The position numbers were made by a program, and so were the translations under genes. From a virus: a stretch of 23,569 bases of DNA. Shown here piece after piece: positions 23,351 through 23,569 of this stretch. The stretch's first letter is position 1, and every line of letters begins with the position of its first letter. The notes under the pieces were generated by a model. That model searched no databases, was not told the origin of the DNA, and was given only the letters and a program-made list of their open reading frames with translations. Location of the stretch: the IMG/VR virus record IMGVR_UViG_3300036791_000271, positions 1-23,569 of that record. One strand, given 5' to 3'.

Positions 23351-23522
23351 GTGGACACTCCACAGCTCCCAGAATGGACTCAATCCAGTGCTGCTCCATC
23401 ATTCGTTTTGTGAGTCCTTTTACCTGAGGTGCGAGCCAGCCATACACGTCGTCGAATTTCCAGCCACGAGCTTGCATTTCTTCGAGAAATCTGTCTTTGT
23501 TTAGTGTATGTTTAGTCTTCAT
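23331..23522 (-). CDS. Small unknown protein upstream of the polymerase
   Basis: This 63-residue protein starts at the ATG at 23522, which overlaps the stop of the preceding gene by 11 bases, so translation is probably coupled. A longer frame opening with GTG at 23558 would run through that gene. The sequence is helical and charged (LNKDRFLEEMQARGWKFDD), followed by V-Y-G-W-L-A-P-Q-V-K-G-L-T-K-R, and it ends with a polar tail. It overlaps the polymerase start by 20 bases. No membrane segment or known motif is seen. Position suggests a small replication accessory protein, but this is a guess. Confidence 0.55.
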   Translation of the reverse strand: MKTKHTLNKDRFLEEMQARGWKFDDVYGWLAPQVKGLTKRMMEQHWIESILGAVECPHDRSED

Positions 23523-23569
23523 ACCAGAGGTTGTCCCATCCATAGAAGTACCACTCACAATCCCAGATG
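23512..23569 (-). CDS. C-terminal end of an aromatic-rich protein (partial)
   Basis: Reading into the window on the minus strand, one frame gives 18 residues, IWDCEWYFYGWDNLWYED, then TAA at 23514-23512. The dense Trp, Tyr and Asp content is not what random sequence gives and looks like a real C-terminus. The rest of the gene is outside the window. The stop overlaps the start of the 63-residue gene, as is typical in this phage. Confidence 0.5.
   Translation of the reverse strand, partial: IWDCEWYFYGWDNLWYED

Noticed and set aside
23351-23383. Longer polymerase start at TTG 23383
   Set aside because: The ATG at 23350 has GGAG at a 7-base distance and the glycosylase domain begins well after it. 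The extra 11 residues show no family pattern.

Overview
The window is a piece of a tailed double-stranded DNA phage (Caudoviricetes), most likely with a short, podovirus-like tail. Virion genes fill the plus strand almost without gaps from about 59 to 18989. A DNA-replication block lies on the minus strand from the right edge to 19310. The two blocks converge, and the stop codons of the facing genes are only 7 bases apart. I see no integrase, transposase, tRNA, rRNA or CRISPR array, and no host chromosomal genes. No terminase, complete portal, lysis or RNA polymerase gene is visible, so those must lie outside the window. The host cannot be named. The Gram-negative-style leader segment inside the large fibre gene is only a weak hint of a Gram-negative host.

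Layout, plus strand. 1-75: end of an upstream gene. 59-3302: head module, with a scaffold-like protein, an unknown head protein, a decoration-like protein, a Mu gpT-like major capsid protein and a small zinc-ribbon protein. 3303-3400: gap that can form a long-range stem. 3401-5802: four predicted beta-rich or unknown proteins, ending in a two-repeat beta-sandwich protein. 5799-7400: a full-length PurD-like ATP-grasp enzyme fused to a HAD domain, sitting between virion genes. 7400-12110: a fibre-like protein, a P22 gp10-like hub or DNA-stabilisation protein, and a 760-residue fibre. 12114-12824: head-tail adaptor-like protein. 12826-18989: three low-complexity proteins (440, 573 and 1036 residues) resembling internal virion or ejection proteins. 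18990-19068: leader region with two hairpins. 19069-19302: a lone 77-residue protein with a strong ribosome binding site.

Layout, minus strand, in transcription order. The C-terminus of an aromatic-rich protein (23569-23512) comes first, then a 63-residue unknown protein. Next is a DNA polymerase with uracil-DNA-glycosylase, 3'-5' exonuclease and family A polymerase domains. A DUF3987-like P-loop helicase/ATPase overlaps the polymerase by 178 bases in another frame. Last is a GroES-like co-chaperonin.

How it fits together: the minus-strand operon would copy the genome, while its last gene probably supports host GroEL in folding virion proteins, as T4 gp31 does. The plus-strand operon builds the head, head-tail junction, fibres and ejection proteins. 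Genes are joined by short overlaps (TGATG, TAATG, TTGA), pointing to tight translational coupling. The parts that most deserve a second look are the PurD-HAD fusion, the fibre gene with a signal-peptide-like segment in its middle, the polymerase/helicase overlap, and the structured leader of the lone gene at the convergence point.
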